Part shown: positions 28,287 to 37,098 of the stretch, piece by piece
How positions within the stretch are numbered: position 1 is the stretch's first letter
Layout: each line of letters begins with the position of its first letter
Assembly (NCBI GenBank): GCA_963843315.1
Contig: CAWJJU010000002.1
Span: 620,001 to 684,000 of the forward strand
Direction: 5' to 3'
DNA: 64,000 bases
DNA from: JAWVFM01 sp963843315
Lineage (GTDB): Bacteria; Actinomycetota; Thermoleophilia; Solirubrobacterales; 70-9
The notes under the pieces: generated by a model
What the model was told of the DNA's origin: nothing
Databases searched by the model: none
The model's input: the letters and a program-made list of their open reading frames with translations, nothing else
Position numbers and translations under genes: made by a program

Positions 28287-28991
28287 ATGAGCAGCGGGCG
28301 GATCCTCGTCGCCGACGACGAGCCGTCGGTCCGCGACGCGGTCGGCTACGCCCTCCAGCAGGAGGGGTTCGACGTCACGGTCGCCGAGGACGGCGACGAC
28401 GCCGACGGCAAGCTGGCGGGCGAGGGCCTCGACTTCGACCTGCTGATCCTGGACATCATGATGCCCGGCCGCTCCGGCCTCGACCTGTGCCGTGACGTGC
28501 GCTCGCGCAGCCCGGTTCCGATCATCCTGCTCACCGCCAAGGACGCCGAGGTCGACAAGGTCGTCGGGCTCGAGGTCGGCGCCGACGACTACGTGACCAA
28601 GCCGTTCTCCGTGCGCGAGCTGCTGGGCCGGGTCCGCGCGCAGCTCCGCCGTCGCGAGCTCGATCGAGGGGTCTCGGTCACCGAGGCCAAGACGATCGAG
28701 GCGGGCGCGGTGCGCATCGACCTGGCCCGCCACCTCGTCACCGTTCGCGGCGAGCCGGTCAACCTGACCCGTTCGGAGTTTCAGGTGCTGCGCCTGCTGG
28801 CGGAGCGCCCCGGACAGGTCTTCAGCCGCCTGGAGATCATGGAGGAGCTCTGGCAGTCGGAGTTCTCGGGCGACGTCCGCGCCTGCGACGTCCACATCTC
28901 GAACCTGCGCCAGAAGATCGAGCGTGACCCGCAGGACCCCGAGCTCGTGCTGACGGTGCGCGGCGTCGGCTACCGCCTGGCCGAGGGCTGA
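28287..28991 (+). CDS. OmpR/PhoB-family response regulator
   Basis: 234 residues. Receiver domain with acidic pocket VADDEPS, phospho-acceptor Asp in LLILDIMMPG, the switch Thr (LLTAKD) and Lys (YVTKPFS). A winged-helix DNA-binding domain follows (LTRSEFQVLRLLAERPGQVF, VDVHISN-type recognition region, VRGVGYRL end). ATG 28287 has an AGGAGG ribosome site. Paired with the upstream kinase; targets unknown. Confidence 0.95.
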   Translation: MSSGRILVADDEPSVRDAVGYALQQEGFDVTVAEDGDDADGKLAGEGLDFDLLILDIMMPGRSGLDLCRDVRSRSPVPIILLTAKDAEVDKVVGLEVGADDYVTKPFSVRELLGRVRAQLRRRELDRGVSVTEAKTIEAGAVRIDLARHLVTVRGEPVNLTRSEFQVLRLLAERPGQVFSRLEIMEELWQSEFSGDVRACDVHISNLRQKIERDPQDPELVLTVRGVGYRLAEG

Positions 28992-29049
28992 TTGCTCGCG
29001 TATGCGTGGGGAGCCGCCGGTGAGTGGCTCACTAGACTCAGGCCGAGGC

Positions 29050-29122
29050 GCCGGCGTAGCTCAGCTGGTAGAGCACTTCACTCGTAATGAAGGGGTCAGC
29101 GGTTCAAATCCGCTCGCCGGCT
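29050..29122 (+). tRNA. tRNA-Thr (CGT anticodon)
   Basis: 73 nt cloverleaf. Acceptor GCCGGCG pairs with CGCCGGC, the D arm is GCTCAGCTGGTAGAGC, anticodon stem CTTCA/TGAAG encloses loop CTCGTAA with anticodon CGT, and the T arm contains GGTTCAAATCC. CCA is not encoded. A TAGACT -10 lies at 29033-29038. Confidence 0.95.
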
Positions 29123-29166
29123 TTGCGCCACACCGAATGCGATAGAACACCGCCGGGAGAGACGGG

Positions 29167-29556
29167 ATGGCAGACAACGTCGATGTGATCGAGAAGCTCT
29201 GGGATGCGTTCGCCTCCGGCGACGTCGACAAGGTCGCGGCGCGCTTCGCGCCCGACGGCGAGGTCGTCTTCCCGGAGAGCCTGCCCTGGGGCGGGACGCA
29301 TCAGGGCCACGAGGGAGTGAGCGATGCGATGCTCCTCCTGCGAGGCAGCTTCGACGAGTTCAACGCGAAGCCGGAGATGATCCTCGGCTCCGACGACGAC
29401 CACGTCACCGTCATCGCCAAGTTCAGCGCCCGGGCGAAGGGCGGGCGCCTGGAGGGCACGATCTGCTGGCTCTACAAGCTGCGCGACGGCAAGATCGCCC
29501 GCGCCGAGGCCTTCCCGGACACTGCCGCGATCCGCGAGGCCCTGGGCAAGGCCTAG
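29167..29556 (+). CDS. SnoaL-like / NTF2-fold protein
   Basis: 129 residues with the classic small-pocket fold: NVDVIEKLWDAFASGDVDKVAARFAPDGEVVFP, then GHEGVSDAMLLLR and the strand pair HVTVIAKFSARAKGG / GTICWLYKLRDGKI. These proteins act as isomerases, cyclases or unknown ligand binders. No partner enzyme is adjacent. A GGGAGAG site precedes the ATG. The 44-bp repeat copy 2 begins 18 bp after the stop. Confidence 0.75.
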   Translation: MADNVDVIEKLWDAFASGDVDKVAARFAPDGEVVFPESLPWGGTHQGHEGVSDAMLLLRGSFDEFNAKPEMILGSDDDHVTVIAKFSARAKGGRLEGTICWLYKLRDGKIARAEAFPDTAAIREALGKA

Positions 29557-29573
29557 GCGCCTCCGGGACCCAT

Positions 29574-29617
29574 GAACGTCCCGGACTACCCCGTATAGCC
29601 ATCAGCGCGGGACGTTC
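29574..29617 (-). repeat. 44-bp palindromic repeat, copy 2 (inverted)
   Basis: The reverse complement matches the other two copies, with arms GAACGTCCC and GGGACGTTC (extended by AT/AT to 11 bp) and the core CTATACGGGGTAGT. It ends three bases before the GTG of the glycosyltransferase gene, so it forms that gene's whole upstream leader. Copy 3 sits in the opposite orientation on the far side of the gene. Confidence 0.85.
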
Positions 29618-29620
29618 ATC

Positions 29621-30643
29621 GTGAGTTCCCTCTCCGTCGTCATCGTCACCCATGACAGCGCCGCCGCACTGGGGCGCACGCTCCCCGCGTTGGGGGTGGA
29701 GCTGCTGGGCGGCGACGAGCTGATCGTCGTCGACAACGACTCCTCCGACGGCTCGGCCCAGCGCGCGCGCGAGCTCGTTCCCGGCGCGACGGTGATCGAG
29801 ACCGGCACGAACCTGGGTTACGGCGAGGGGTGCAACCGCGGCGCTGCGGCAGCCACCGGCGACGTGGTCGTCTTCCTCAATCCGGACGCGGCTCCCCAGC
29901 AGGGATTTCGCGACGCGATCGCCGCACCGGCCGACGACGGCAGCGGCTGGGCCGCATGGCAGGGGCTGGTTACCGCGGAGCGGGGAGCGGAGGTGAACAC
30001 CCGCGGGGGCGTGGTGCACTTCACGGGCATCGCCTGGGCCGGCGGGGCGGGTGAGCCGCGCTCCTCGGTTCCCGCCGAGCCGGCGGAACCCGCCTTCGCG
30101 TCGGGGGCCTGCTTGGCCGTCCGTCGCGACGAGCTGGAGCGCCTCGGCGGCTTCGCCGAGGGCTTCTTCCTCTACCACGAGGACGTGGACCTCTCGCTTC
30201 GCGTCCGCCTTCGCGGTGGCAGGCTGGGGGTGGCGAGCGACGCGGTCGTCGACCACGACTACGACTTCGACAAGGGCAGGGCAAAGTGGCGCTACCTGGA
30301 GCGAAACCGCTGGGCGACGATCATCCGGACCTACCCGGCGGCGTTGCTGGCCCTGGTGATGCCGGCCCTGATCGCAACCGACCTCGCCCTGTGGCCGGTC
30401 GCCATCGCCGGCGGCTGGGCCGGCCCGCGGCTTCGCGCCCTCGGCGAGACCCTGCGCGACCTGCCGCGCAACCTGCGCGCCCGCCGCCGCATCCAGGCGG
30501 AGCGCGAGATCACGGCCGCCGAGTTCGCGGCTCACCTCACGCCGCGTCTCGATTCCGCCTACCTCGGCGCCGCCTCGCGCTCGCGGGTGCTCGCCGCGCT
30601 GCTCGGCGGCTACTGGCGGGTCGTCACGTCGCTGCTCCCCTAA
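29621..30643 (+). CDS. Family 2 glycosyltransferase
   Basis: 340 residues. GT-A fold with SVVIVTHDSAAALGRTL, ELIVVDNDSSDGSA (nucleotide-binding Asp), VVFLNPDAAPQ in place of DXD, and the acceptor-side ED in FFLYHEDVDLSLRVR. Two hydrophobic segments near residues 240-275 suggest membrane association. It resembles rhamnosyl- and galactofuranosyl-transferases of cell-wall polysaccharide synthesis. The gene is bracketed by inverted copies of the 44-bp repeat. Confidence 0.85.
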   Translation: MSSLSVVIVTHDSAAALGRTLPALGVELLGGDELIVVDNDSSDGSAQRARELVPGATVIETGTNLGYGEGCNRGAAAATGDVVVFLNPDAAPQQGFRDAIAAPADDGSGWAAWQGLVTAERGAEVNTRGGVVHFTGIAWAGGAGEPRSSVPAEPAEPAFASGACLAVRRDELERLGGFAEGFFLYHEDVDLSLRVRLRGGRLGVASDAVVDHDYDFDKGRAKWRYLERNRWATIIRTYPAALLALVMPALIATDLALWPVAIAGGWAGPRLRALGETLRDLPRNLRARRRIQAEREITAAEFAAHLTPRLDSAYLGAASRSRVLAALLGGYWRVVTSLLP

Positions 30644-30651
30644 CCACCAAT

Positions 30652-30695
30652 GAACGTCCCGCACTGATGGCTATACGGGGTAGTGAAGGACGTTC
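30652..30695 (+). repeat. 44-bp palindromic repeat, copy 3
   Basis: Same orientation as copy 1; arms GAACGTCC and GGACGTTC, with one mismatch next in the stem, and the core CTATACGGGGTAGT intact. It lies in the 66-bp gap between two convergent genes, as copy 1 does. Confidence 0.85.
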
Positions 30696-30709
30696 TCGGG
30701 GTTCGGGCG

Positions 30710-31144
30710 TCAGGCGCGCGCCGACTCTTCGGCCGACTCGCCCTCGCCTCGCCCGCGCGACTTGCCGTTGCGCTCGCGCCTGAGCTCGAGGTCGAGGCGG
30801 GCCACGTCTTGGGCCAGCATCTTCGCCTCCTCGGAGAGTCGCGAGATCGCGACCGAGAAATGCAGGAGCAGGAAGAAGACGACTCCGAAGGCGGCCGCGA
30901 ACAGGAAGTTGGCGGGCACCTGGAAGCCCGAGAGGTTGGTCAGCCAGTTCAGCAGCTGGTTCCACACGGCGAGGACGAGCAGGGCGATCGAGACGAGCAT
31001 CCACAGCAGCGCGTAGCGCTCGACCAGCCGGCGGCGCCGGACGAGCTCGAGCACGATGCCGAAGCCGATGGCCGTGAGGATCAGCGCGGCGATGCGCGAC
31101 GTCGACGAGAGGTTGTGGAGGGCCTGGGCGCCGAGGACGTTCAT
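30710..31144 (-). CDS. DUF2304 membrane protein
   Basis: 144 residues. Three hydrophobic helices (AALILTAIGFGIVLELV, YALLWMLVSIALLVLAVW, PANFLFAAAFGVVFFLLLHF) then a coiled-coil-like cytoplasmic tail. DUF2304 proteins are routinely encoded beside polyprenyl-phosphate glycosyltransferases, as here: the start overlaps the stop of the GT2 gene upstream by four bases (ATGA). The role is probably as a membrane partner of that transferase. Confidence 0.8.
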   Translation of the reverse strand: MNVLGAQALHNLSSTSRIAALILTAIGFGIVLELVRRRRLVERYALLWMLVSIALLVLAVWNQLLNWLTNLSGFQVPANFLFAAAFGVVFFLLLHFSVAISRLSEEAKMLAQDVARLDLELRRERNGKSRGRGEGESAEESARA

Positions 31145-31881
31145 GAGCCGGCCTTGGGAACCGGGCGCCGCCGGAAGAGCCCGATGAAGATCGCCAGCAG
31201 GACCTTGGCCATGTAGTAGGCGCTCCGCGGGTAGTCGATCGAGCTGCGCCCGTAGCCGCGGGCGTTCATGCGGACGTGGACCTCGTGCAGGCGCAGGCGG
31301 TGCGCGTTCAGCATCAGGATCGCCTCGACCTCGGGGTAGTCGTGGGGGTAGTCGCGGGCGAAGAGCTCGATGCCGCGGCGGTTGGTCATCCGAAAGCCGG
31401 ACGTCGGGTCGGTGATCCGCTGGCGCGTGATCACCGTCAGCACGACGGAGAAGATCAGGTTGCCGATGCGCCGGCCGAGCGGGACCTTGTAGCCGGGCTC
31501 GCCGCGGAAGCGGCTGCCGGTGACCATGTCGGCCTTGCCGCCGGTGTGGAGGGCCTTGAGGAGCTTGGGCAGGTACGAGGGCTTGTGCTGACCGTCGCCG
31601 TCCACCTGCACCGCGACGTCGTAGTTCTCGCGCAAGGCGTACTTGTAGCCCGACTGGACCGCGCCGCCGATGCCGAGGTTGAAGGGATGGCGGATGACGG
31701 TGGCGCCCTCGGCCTCCGCCTCGGCCGCCGTGGCGTCGGATGAGCCGTCGTCGACGACGAGCACGTCGAACCCGGGCGCCTCGCGCTGGATGTCGCGCAC
31801 CACGCGGGCGACCATGCCGCCCTCGTTGTAGGCGGGAACGATCGCGAGCTTGCGCAGGTTGGAGGTCTCGCTGTCTGACAT
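31141..31881 (-). CDS. Polyprenyl-phosphate-type family 2 glycosyltransferase
   Basis: 246 residues, dolichol-phosphate mannosyltransferase-like. Motifs: AIVPAYNEGGMVARVV, VLVVDDGSSDAT, the metal-binding DXD in VAVQVDGDGQHKPSYLP, GSRF and DPTSGFRMTNRR. It likely transfers a sugar from a nucleotide to a polyprenyl phosphate. The C-terminal helix (AKVLLAIFIGLF) is membrane-facing. Coupled to the DUF2304 gene. The 124-bp upstream spacer holds a TAACCT-like -10 on this strand and nothing else I can identify. Confidence 0.88.
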   Translation of the reverse strand: MSDSETSNLRKLAIVPAYNEGGMVARVVRDIQREAPGFDVLVVDDGSSDATAAEAEAEGATVIRHPFNLGIGGAVQSGYKYALRENYDVAVQVDGDGQHKPSYLPKLLKALHTGGKADMVTGSRFRGEPGYKVPLGRRIGNLIFSVVLTVITRQRITDPTSGFRMTNRRGIELFARDYPHDYPEVEAILMLNAHRLRLHEVHVRMNARGYGRSSIDYPRSAYYMAKVLLAIFIGLFRRRPVPKAGS

Positions 31882-32005
31882 TGGGACGGCCTCCGGTGGG
31901 CCGAGCGGTCGCCCGGAGCCGACCGGACGTCAGGGTCAGGTTAGCGCCAGCCCACCGCTCCGCGGGCGGGCTCGAACCTCGCGAAACCGACTCTTCACGG
32001 GCGGC

Positions 32006-32497
32006 TCAGTCGCCCGAGCGGTTCCCGAGGATCTGATCGCGCTCGGCCAGGCGGTTGCGCCGGCGAAGCTCCGCCTCCTCCTGGCGGCGGATCTCCGCGG
32101 CCGATTCGGCGACCAGGTCGGGCACCGGCGTGGGGCGCCCCTCCTCGTCGAGGGCGACCATCGTCACGTAGGCGGTCGAGCTGTGGGCGCGTTCCCCCGT
32201 GCGGGGGTTCTCGGCCTCGACCCGGACCCCCACCTCCATCGAGCTGCGCCACGCCGCGTTCACCGAGGCCCGGCAGGTGATCAGCATCCCGATGTTCACC
32301 GGGTTGATGAAGGTCATCCGGTCCATGCCGGCCGTCACGACGCGGCAGCCGGAGTGGCGGATGGCCGAAATCCCCGCCGCCTCGTCGCAGAGCTTCATCA
32401 CGACCCCGCCGTGCACGAACCCCGCCGAGTTGGAGTCGCCGATGCCCATCCACTTGACGAGGACGGAGTGGGAGTCGCTGGCGGGCTTGGAGACCAC
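32006..32497 (-). CDS. Acyl-CoA thioesterase, single hotdog
   Basis: 163 residues. The hotdog domain shows GIGDSNSAGFVHGGVVMKLCDEAA with the catalytic-type Asp, and TAYVTMVALDEEGRP. It resembles the YciA/cytosolic acyl-CoA hydrolase branch and would hydrolyse acyl-CoA to free acid plus CoA. A charged Arg/Glu-rich C-terminal helix follows. The start is probably GTG 32497. It is separated from the cupredoxin operon by two hairpins. Confidence 0.82.
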   Translation of the reverse strand: MVSKPASDSHSVLVKWMGIGDSNSAGFVHGGVVMKLCDEAAGISAIRHSGCRVVTAGMDRMTFINPVNIGMLITCRASVNAAWRSSMEVGVRVEAENPRTGERAHSSTAYVTMVALDEEGRPTPVPDLVAESAAEIRRQEEAELRRRNRLAERDQILGNRSGD

Positions 32498-32554
32498 GCC
32501 GCGACTCTATTTGCGAACGCTGCTGAGTGCTCTGGCGCACCAAGAATCACTTGC

Positions 32555-32599
32555 GGACGGCTTCGCCGTCCTTACGTGCTGCTTTCGGGGCAAAGCCCC
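32555..32599 (-). terminator. Tandem hairpins after the ferritin-cupredoxin operon
   Basis: GGGGC/GCCCC with loop AAA (32587-32599) abuts the cupredoxin stop, and GGACGGC/GCCGTCC with loop TTC (32555-32571) follows on the minus strand. Together they look like a composite terminator of the three-gene operon. Confidence 0.6.
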
Positions 32600-32989
32600 T
32601 CACTTCACGACCACCGTCCCGTGCATGAACGGGTGGAAGCGGCAGAAGTACGTGTACGTGCCCGGCTTCGAGAAGGTCACCGTCTTCGAGTCCCCCTTCT
32701 GGAGCGTGCCCGTGTCGAACGTCTTCTGATCGTCCGCCGTCGCGGTGTGCGGGGCGGCGTCGGTGTTCGTCCAGGTCACCGAGCCTCCGGTCTCCACGTT
32801 CACCGGCGTGGGTTCGAAGGCGAAGTCGGCCATGTCGGCCTTCGCGTGCTCGGCGGCCGGACCGCCCGCCCGTGTACCGGTCGTCGCGGTCGAGCCGCCC
32901 CCGCCGCCGCATCCTGCGGCGGCGGGGAGGCTCAGTGACACCAGGGCGAGGGAGAGAGGCGCCCTCATGCGCCCGAATGCCGTCTTCAT
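32600..32989 (-). CDS. Cupredoxin-domain lipoprotein
   Basis: 129 residues. Lipoprotein signal with lipobox AAAGC, a Gly/Thr linker, then a plastocyanin-like fold. Type 1 copper ligands are visible: His in DAAPHTAT, and Cys, His and Met in YFCRFHPFMHG. It should carry one electron outside the membrane. It is the third gene after two exported ferritin-like proteins, 24 bp downstream of the second, with an AGAAGGG ribosome site. A redox link to iron handling is inferred. Confidence 0.85.
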   Translation of the reverse strand: MKTAFGRMRAPLSLALVSLSLPAAAGCGGGGGSTATTGTRAGGPAAEHAKADMADFAFEPTPVNVETGGSVTWTNTDAAPHTATADDQKTFDTGTLQKGDSKTVTFSKPGTYTYFCRFHPFMHGTVVVK

Positions 32990-33013
32990 CGGAGATTCCC
33001 TTCTCTGCCGAGC

Positions 33014-33649
33014 CTAGGACGACTTGATCAGCGGCTGGACCGCCTTTTGGACCTCGGCCATCGACTTGGTGGGGTCGAACGCCGCCGGGGCCGGGGGCTG
33101 GCCGTTCAGCAGCCGGATGATCCCGGCGTGACGCCCTTCGATCTGGACGATGCTGCCGGCCGCCGCGAGCACGTCGGGGCTCTGGATGGCCGGGCCGGCG
33201 CCGTTGTACGCCGACACCCCGGTGTCCTCCAAGGTCGAGGCGAGCTTCAGGAAGCTTGCCTCGTCGTTCATCGGGAACGCGAACGTGGGCTTGGCGGCGG
33301 GCTTGCCGCCGAGCTTCTTCACCGTTGCCGTGAGCGCGTCGACGTGCTGGGCCTCGTCATCCCCGAACTCCTTCGCGAACGTCTTCACGTCGCTCGAGAG
33401 GCCGAGGCTCGCCGCCTTGGCGTAGAAGTCGGCCTCCAGGTACTCGAGGGTCAGCGCGAAGTTGAGGATGTCGACATCCCCGCTCCCCGACTTGCCGAGC
33501 GCTGACGAGACGAACGGAGCGACTGCTCCGCCTCCCGCGAACGCGGCGCTCGCCAGCATTCCGCGTACGAGGAACGAGCCGCGGCTCATCCCGTGGACTT
33601 CGACGGCCTCGAGCTCCGGGGCCGCCAGCTTGTGATTGGACATCTTCAT
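33014..33649 (-). CDS. Exported ferritin-like protein (Ferritin_2 type), second gene
   Basis: 211 residues. The N-terminus carries SRGSFLVRGMLASAAFAGGG, a degenerate Tat-like signal without the RR pair. The four-helix domain has LNFALTLEYLEADFYAKA (first E..E) and DDEAQHVDALTATV (EXXH), then IEGRHAGIIR, matching a di-metal ferritin-like site. The ATG at 33643 is better spaced from the AAAGGA site than 33649. It is a paralogue of the gene upstream. Confidence 0.78.
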   Translation of the reverse strand: MKMSNHKLAAPELEAVEVHGMSRGSFLVRGMLASAAFAGGGAVAPFVSSALGKSGSGDVDILNFALTLEYLEADFYAKAASLGLSSDVKTFAKEFGDDEAQHVDALTATVKKLGGKPAAKPTFAFPMNDEASFLKLASTLEDTGVSAYNGAGPAIQSPDVLAAAGSIVQIEGRHAGIIRLLNGQPPAPAAFDPTKSMAEVQKAVQPLIKSS

Positions 33650-33675
33650 GTTCCTTTCTGCTTTGGGTGGTCCGG

Positions 33676-34434
33676 TCAGCTCTTGATGAACGGCTGAACG
33701 GCCGCGAGGACGGCGTCGGCCGGAGCGCCCTTGCCGAAGGCGCCATCGGGCAGGATCCCCAGGTAGGCCCCCTTGCCCTTGAACGTGCCGGGCGAGAGGA
33801 CCTGGTTGAGGGCGGCGGCGTGGCGGGCCTCCACCGTGTGGATGGCGAGCGCGGACGCGAGGATGTCCTTGCTCTGGATGTTGGTCGCCTGTCCCAGGTA
33901 GGCGGCGGCGCCGAGGTTCTCGACCATGGCGGCGTTCAGCACGACCGTGTCGGCGCTCTTCAGCGCCGCCGTGAAGTCGCTCTTGGGCTTCGGCGCGGGC
34001 TTGCCGAGGGAGCTCGCGACCTTCTCGAGGGCGGCGACGTGCTCGGCCTCCTCCTCGCCGAACTTCTGGAGCGTGGGGAGGTACTTGCTGCCCTTGAACA
34101 GGCCGCTGTCGACCACCTGCCGGTAGAAGTCGGCCTCCAGGTACTCGAGCGTCAGGGCGTAGTTGACGATGCCCAGGTCACCCTTTCCGAACGTGGATGC
34201 GGGCGGGGCGCCGGGCGCGGGAGCGCCGCCGGCGGAGCCCATCTGGGTGGTGCTGCTGGAGGTGGTGGACGTCGTGCTGCTGCTGGAGCCGCACGCGGCG
34301 ATCAGCACAGACAGGGCGCCGGCCCCGCCGGCGCCGGCCATCTTCAGGAAGCGCCGCCGCGCGACGTCGTCGCGCGCGAGCTCCTCGACGGCGGACTCAG
34401 CCTGCCGCGGGTTCTCGACCTTGGAACTGGCCAT
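33676..34434 (-). CDS. Tat-exported ferritin-like lipoprotein, first gene
   Basis: 252 residues. RRRFLKMAGAGGAGALSVL plus the lipobox IAACG marks a Tat-exported lipoprotein, followed by a Ser/Thr/Pro linker. The ferritin-like four-helix domain repeats NYALTLEYLEADFYRQVV, EEEAEHVAALEKVA and VEARHAAALNQ. ATG 34434 has AAGGAG seven bases upstream. It opens a three-gene operon ending in the cupredoxin. Function may be metal storage, oxidant defence or electron transfer; not established. Confidence 0.8.
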   Translation of the reverse strand: MASSKVENPRQAESAVEELARDDVARRRFLKMAGAGGAGALSVLIAACGSSSSTTSTTSSSTTQMGSAGGAPAPGAPPASTFGKGDLGIVNYALTLEYLEADFYRQVVDSGLFKGSKYLPTLQKFGEEEAEHVAALEKVASSLGKPAPKPKSDFTAALKSADTVVLNAAMVENLGAAAYLGQATNIQSKDILASALAIHTVEARHAAALNQVLSPGTFKGKGAYLGILPDGAFGKGAPADAVLAAVQPFIKS

Positions 34435-34612
34435 GGAGGTATCTCCTTCATGCATTTGCGGGCAGGGCGGCGCGCGGCCTCCTGTCCGGGTTATGGCTCG
34501 CGCGCGGGGCTGATTTCCCTACCCCTGCGGCCGCGCGAGCTTCTTTCACCTCCCACTACGGCGGGTCCCGGGGGGCGGATCAGTCCGCGCCTCGCGGTCG
34601 TAGGCTGGCCGG

Positions 34613-35351
34613 GTGAGCAGCCGAGCTGGACCGCCTGGAGGACCGGATCACCCGCTGCCGGCGCTGCCCGCGGCTGGTCGAGTGGCGCGAGCAGACGGCG
34701 GCCCTCGCCCCTCCGCGCCGCTACCGGGGCGAGGAGTACTGGGCGCGGCCCGTGCCCGGGTTCGGCGACCCGGACGGCGCGGCTGGTGATCGTCGGGCCT
34801 GGCGCCGGCCGCTCACGGCGGCAACCGCACGGGGCGGATGTTCACCGGCGACCGCTCGGGCGACTGGCTGTACGCGGCGCTTCACCGCGCCGGCCTCGCG
34901 AACCAGCCCGCGCTCGGCGGCGCGCGGCGACGGCCTGGGGCTGCGCGGCGCCTAGATCACGGCGGTCAACCGCTGCGCGCCGCCCGCCAACAAGCCGACG
35001 CCGGCAGGAGCGCGACAACTGCCTGCCGTTCCTGGCCGAGGAGATCCGCCTGCTGCGAACGTGCCCGCGCGATCCTCACGCTCGGCGCCTACGCGTGGGA
35101 TGGGACGCTGCGGGCCCTGCGCGGCGCTCGGCGAGCAGATCCCGCGCCCGCGCCCGCGGTTCGGGCACGGCGGCGAGGCGAGCGACGGGCGCGTACACGC
35201 TGGTCGGCTCCTTCCACCCGAGCCAGCAGAACACGTTCACCGGGAAGCTGACCGAGCCGATGCTGGACGCCGCGTTCGCCCGCGCGCGCGAGCGGCCGCA
35301 GGCCTGGACCGGGCGGGCACGCTCCGCCGTCCGGCGCGGTCTCGCCCTTAA
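34613..35351 (+). pseudogene. Family 5-type uracil-DNA glycosylase, broken by several indels
   Basis: Pieces in three frames assemble into one protein: LEDRITRCRRCPRLVEWREQ (Fe-S Cys pair), the uracil-binding region GGNRTGRMFTGDRSGDWLY, ITAVNRCAPPANKPT, AILTLGAYAWDGTL, and the late motif HPSQQNTFTGKL. This is the thermostable UDG family with a 4Fe-4S cluster. At least five single-base indels occur, mostly one extra G or C (near 34622, 34778, 34803 and later). GTG 34613 lies six bases after TAGGCT. It is probably an intact gene damaged by sequence error; see the findings. Confidence 0.7.
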
Positions 35352-35366
35352 CCTAGGACGCACGCG

Positions 35367-35957
35367 ATGTTCCCGCTCAACGTCCCCAACGTGCTCACGC
35401 TCATTCGGATCCTGGCGGTGCCGGTGGTCGTGGTGGCGCTCCTGGGGGAGACCCCAGGGCGACGTCTCGCCGCCGGCGTGTTCGCGCTCGCGGCGATGAC
35501 CGACGGGCTCGACGGCTACATCGCCCGCCGGCGCCAGGAGTGACGACCTTCGGCAAGCTCATGGACCCGCTCGCCGACAAGCTCCTGATCGCCGCGGCGC
35601 TGGTCTCGCTGGTCTCGCTCGACCGCTCCGGCCTGGATCGCCATGGTCATCATCGCCAGCGAGCTCGCGGTGACGGTCCTGCGCGCGCTGGCCGCTCGAG
35701 CAGGGCGTCGTGATCTCCGCGAGCTGGCTCGGCAAGGTCAAGACCGCGCTTCAGGTGGCGGCCGTGTTCGCGCTGATCGTCTGAACGCCCACGCCGTGGC
35801 CGGTGGACGTCGCCCGTCTACCGGCGGTGGCGGCGACGGTGATCTCCGGGGTCGACTACTTCTTCGGGCTGCGCAAGCGGATCGCCGAGGCGAGGCGACC
35901 GCCGCGCCGCGCGTGCTCCCGAGCGGCACGACGAGACACGAGCGCGGGCCGGTCTAG
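35367..35957 (+). pseudogene. pgsA: CDP-diacylglycerol-glycerol-3-phosphate 3-phosphatidyltransferase, frameshifted
   Basis: The start MFPLNVPNVLTLIRILAVPV and the catalytic CDP-alcohol phosphotransferase motif DGLDGYIARR followed by TFGKLMDPLADK are clear, but one base is missing between them near 35540. Further single-base insertions lie near 35627 and 35690. The remainder (ELAVTVLRALA, ASWLGKVKTALQVAAVFALIV, ISGVDYFFGLRKRIAEA) is well conserved. The enzyme makes the precursor of phosphatidylglycerol and is normally essential. TAGGAC precedes the ATG by seven bases. The stop overlaps the convergent folE2 stop. Confidence 0.78.
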
Positions 35958-36958
35958 GATCCGCCGCAGGGCGCCTCGAGCCACTCGCGCTCGTCATGTG
36001 GTGGCGGGAGTGCTCGCCGGTCTCGAGCTCCGTCGACGATCTCCGAGAGCTGCCCGGAGCGCTCGGCGATGACCGAGTGGCGGTGGATGGTCTCGAGGTT
36101 CTCCTGGCGGGCGAGGATGAAGCCGTCTCCCGCGATCGCCGGGAGGCGTCGGTAGACGCGCCGGACCATCTCGCGGACGCAGTCCTCAACGAAGCGGGGG
36201 TGCAGGTGCGCCTTCTCGACGACGGCGACCTCGTCGGAGCGCTTCATCAGCTCGTAGATCTCCGAGCTCATCGACTGCTCGACGATGTGCAGCAGCTCGC
36301 GCGGCGTCGACGTCCAGGTCGACCTGCTCCGGTGCAGCCGATGTGCAGCGAGCCGATCCCGCGCTGGTTGTGGGTCGCGACCGGCACGGCGCGAAGAACG
36401 CGCTCGATCTCGTCGTCGGTGAAGCCGTCGGCAGCAGGCGATCGCGCGAGCGCTCGGTCAGGAGCTCCTGGGCGCATGGGCAGGCGGTCATGCCCTGGGC
36501 CTCCACGCCGGTCAGCGTGCGGGTGCCACGCGCGGAGGCGACAGCGGTGCCGTGCAGGGTGTAGATCTCCTGCGTCGGGAGCCGGACGCCGGGGTCGCGA
36601 CGGTCTCGGGGTAGCGGGCGGAGATCGTGACCTCGGCCCGCAGGCCCTCTGCTGCTCGCGGATCTGCTCGGCGATGTGGGCGGCCAGCGCCTCGGCGCGC
36701 AGCGCCTCGCCCAGGACGACGCCGTCGATGGCCTCGCTGACGACCTCCTCGAAGCGCGACATGTGGACGCCGGCCTGGCGCGGGTTGAGGTCGACGAGGC
36801 ACTCGAGCTCGGCGAAGTAGGGCCCCTCGCCGTTGGCCACGCGGATGACCTTCTCGACGCCCTTGACGCCGACGCGGGTGAGGCTCACCTCGGTGCGCGG
36901 CCGGCCCGCCTGGACGTCGGGAGCTGGAGGCCGAGAGCACTGACTCGCTCGGTTCCAT
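35954..36958 (-). pseudogene. folE2: GTP cyclohydrolase FolE2, frameshifted
   Basis: Pieces in different frames give DVQAGRPRTEVSLTRVGVKG, AELECLVDLNPRQAGVHMSR and FEEVVSEAIDGVVLGEAL at the N-terminus, then VVEKAHLHPRFVEDCVREMV and QENLETIHRHSVIAE at the C-terminus. This is the type IB enzyme that starts folate synthesis with metals other than zinc. The first indel is near 36918 and others follow around 36600, 36420 and 36310. ATG 36958 matches the family start. The number of indels again suggests read error rather than decay. Confidence 0.75.
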
Positions 36959-37098
36959 GTCCAGAGGCTACCGGGCGGCGCCCGCGCGGCCTTTCGGCCA
37001 GGCGGCCAGAGAACTTTTCGGCACGAACCCACGTATCAGCCCGCACGAGTGTCATACTCCCGCGCGCCAGAGGCATACCGTGGAGGAGGCGGGGGCAA

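Noticed and set aside
34613..36958. Block of true pseudogenes
   Set aside because: Sequence between indels is perfectly conserved and the damage extends into rpoD, so sequence error is the better explanation.
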